Positions 38,535-39,544 of a stretch of DNA of 39,544 nt are shown piece by piece. The position numbers and the translations under genes are program-made. The stretch comes from Phoronis australis (taxonomy: Eukaryota; Phoronida; Phoronidae): contig NMRA01000005.1 in assembly GCA_002633005.1 (NCBI GenBank), positions 449,381 to 488,924 on the forward strand, read 5' to 3'. Position 1 is the stretch's first letter. Every line of letters begins with the position of its first letter. The notes beneath the pieces are model-generated. The model ran no database searches, was not told the DNA's origin, and was given only the letters and a program-made list of their open reading frames with translations.

Positions 38535-39544
38535 GTATTTTGTGGCTAATGGGTGCCCTGAACGTGTCGCAAACGCCAATCCAAAAACATATGAAAATAA
38601 TTGCAGGCGGTATGGTACAGGTTTATGGAACGCCTCTAGCGTCACCTTGTGACGGGTCTTTTCTGACACGTGACGAGTTCTTTCCAGTAACACGCTGACG
38701 CGTCACTGATGCGTTTTATTTTTTAGTTCTTTAAAAACAATAACAGGCCACCACTTTCTCACAAAAGACAACTTGTAGTATACCCAGTCTTCATTGAGCA
38801 TTTGACACAAAGAAAAAAAAATGAAAAATACCCAGTACTGCCTCGCATAAAAACACAACCTACATAGACCCAATTCACGTCGACAGGAGGCGCGTTCCAA
38901 AACGAGGCTCGCTTCGGTAGCTCTGTTGGCTTATCGGCATACTCAGGGTTGTATTCCCCGTTGGTCGGACGGGCTAGAAAAATACGGACACTCAACTGTC
39001 TGTTTTACAATTAGTCGGTGGGCCAGATTTTGTAGGGCCTCTAGAAAATGGTTTTTGTGAGTACTTTAGGGGGGCAATTTTATTTTGGTGTTTTTTAATT
39101 CATTTATTAGAGTGTTTTCAAAATCTAAAAAGTTCCCACATATAAAGTTGCACATTTTTGAGAAATTTGAGTTTGAAGTTACCTAATAATCACCAAAGAG
39201 CTTAGTAAACTTATATTTGTAAAAACAACAGTTTTGGTGACTTTTTTGTAAAACAAGTAATATGGTCCCATCAGTGCCATTGTATTGAACAATATTACAC
39301 TCACATTACATGTTTTACTATGTAAATTGTTAATTAACAGTGAAATTTAAAAAATGTAAAGAGACACCTAGTGGCGAAAATGCAAACTAAGTCTGAATGT
39401 TACTAGGAAGTTATTCTGGCATTGTCAGGCAACAAAAATAACACAAAACACTTGAGACTGGGCAAAATTTGTGCCTCAATGACTAAAACATTGACTAATG
39501 GTGTAAAATACAGCTTGTTTGCATAATACACCAGAAATACGTTA
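38535..39544. other. 5' flank and candidate promoter region
   Basis: About 1 kb upstream of the candidate start. It contains the transposon copy at 38863-39012; beyond 39.05 kb the sequence is AT-rich and plain. I could not identify a TATA box or other core promoter element. Confidence 0.5.
38863..39012 (+). mobile_element. Partial copy of the ATAGACCC inverted-repeat transposon
   Basis: Starting at ACATAGACCCAATTCACG, this segment matches the reverse complement of about 4400-4609: the shared blocks include CCAAAACGAGGCTCGCT, GGCTTATCGGCATA and TACGGACAC.CAACTGTCTG. About 50 bp in the middle are missing relative to the other copy, and no second terminus is seen. It lies about 330 bp upstream of the candidate start codon, so it may overlap the promoter region. 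Confidence 0.7.

Overview
The window is metazoan nuclear DNA, most likely from a marine invertebrate. Coding sequence is split into short exons with GT/AG borders, introns run to several kilobases, and both introns and flanks are full of decayed transposons, tRNA-derived SINEs, minisatellites and a CA/CG microsatellite. The retrotransposon pol types, and frequent ACATGTA and TAGGCCTA words, would fit a cnidarian, but a hemichordate, lancelet, mollusc or sponge cannot be excluded. There are no operons, CRISPR arrays or other prokaryotic features. One undetermined base (n) lies at 4030.

The window holds essentially one host gene, on the minus strand, reading from about 38.53 kb down to 5.04 kb. 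I reconstruct 17 coding exons: a candidate signal-peptide exon (38456-38534), fourteen fibronectin type III (FN3) exons of 261-282 bp each carrying exactly one domain, a 177-bp thrombospondin type 1 (TSP1) exon (11140-11316), and a long last exon (5040-6208) with a second TSP1, a transmembrane helix and a cytoplasmic tail of about 300 residues. Every internal exon is a multiple of 3 and every intron is phase 1, so all exons join in one frame without a stop. The model gives a 5253-nt CDS and about 1750 residues: signal peptide - 14 FN3 - 2 TSP1 - TM - acidic then polybasic tail. It looks like a single-pass adhesion or receptor-like surface protein. Twelve of the 14 FN3 domains share an unusual pair of cysteines. 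I do not recognise a named orthologue.

Mobile DNA fills the rest. 3' of the gene lies a 1.4-kb terminal-inverted-repeat element (3199-4609); a related copy sits 5' of the gene (38863-39012). Intron 16 (6.2-11.1 kb) holds a decayed plus-strand LTR retrotransposon. Intron 10 (19.7-26.0 kb) holds a decayed minus-strand Ty3/Gypsy element with LTR remnants. Three insertions of one family with CAGTGGCGGAT-type ends and exact 5-bp target duplications (16745-16902, 27744-27875, 31505-32491) and one hAT-type MITE with an exact 8-bp duplication (12087-12242) lie in introns. One 5-bp-duplication copy starts only 28 bp from a splice-acceptor boundary.

The most useful observations are the full in-phase gene model, including the two exons that ordinary ORF scanning misses (short TSP1 exon and signal-peptide exon), a GC-AG intron, the cysteine-paired FN3 subtype, and the transposon family defined by three exact 5-bp duplications. 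I saw no convincing novel defence, mobile or RNA system beyond these.
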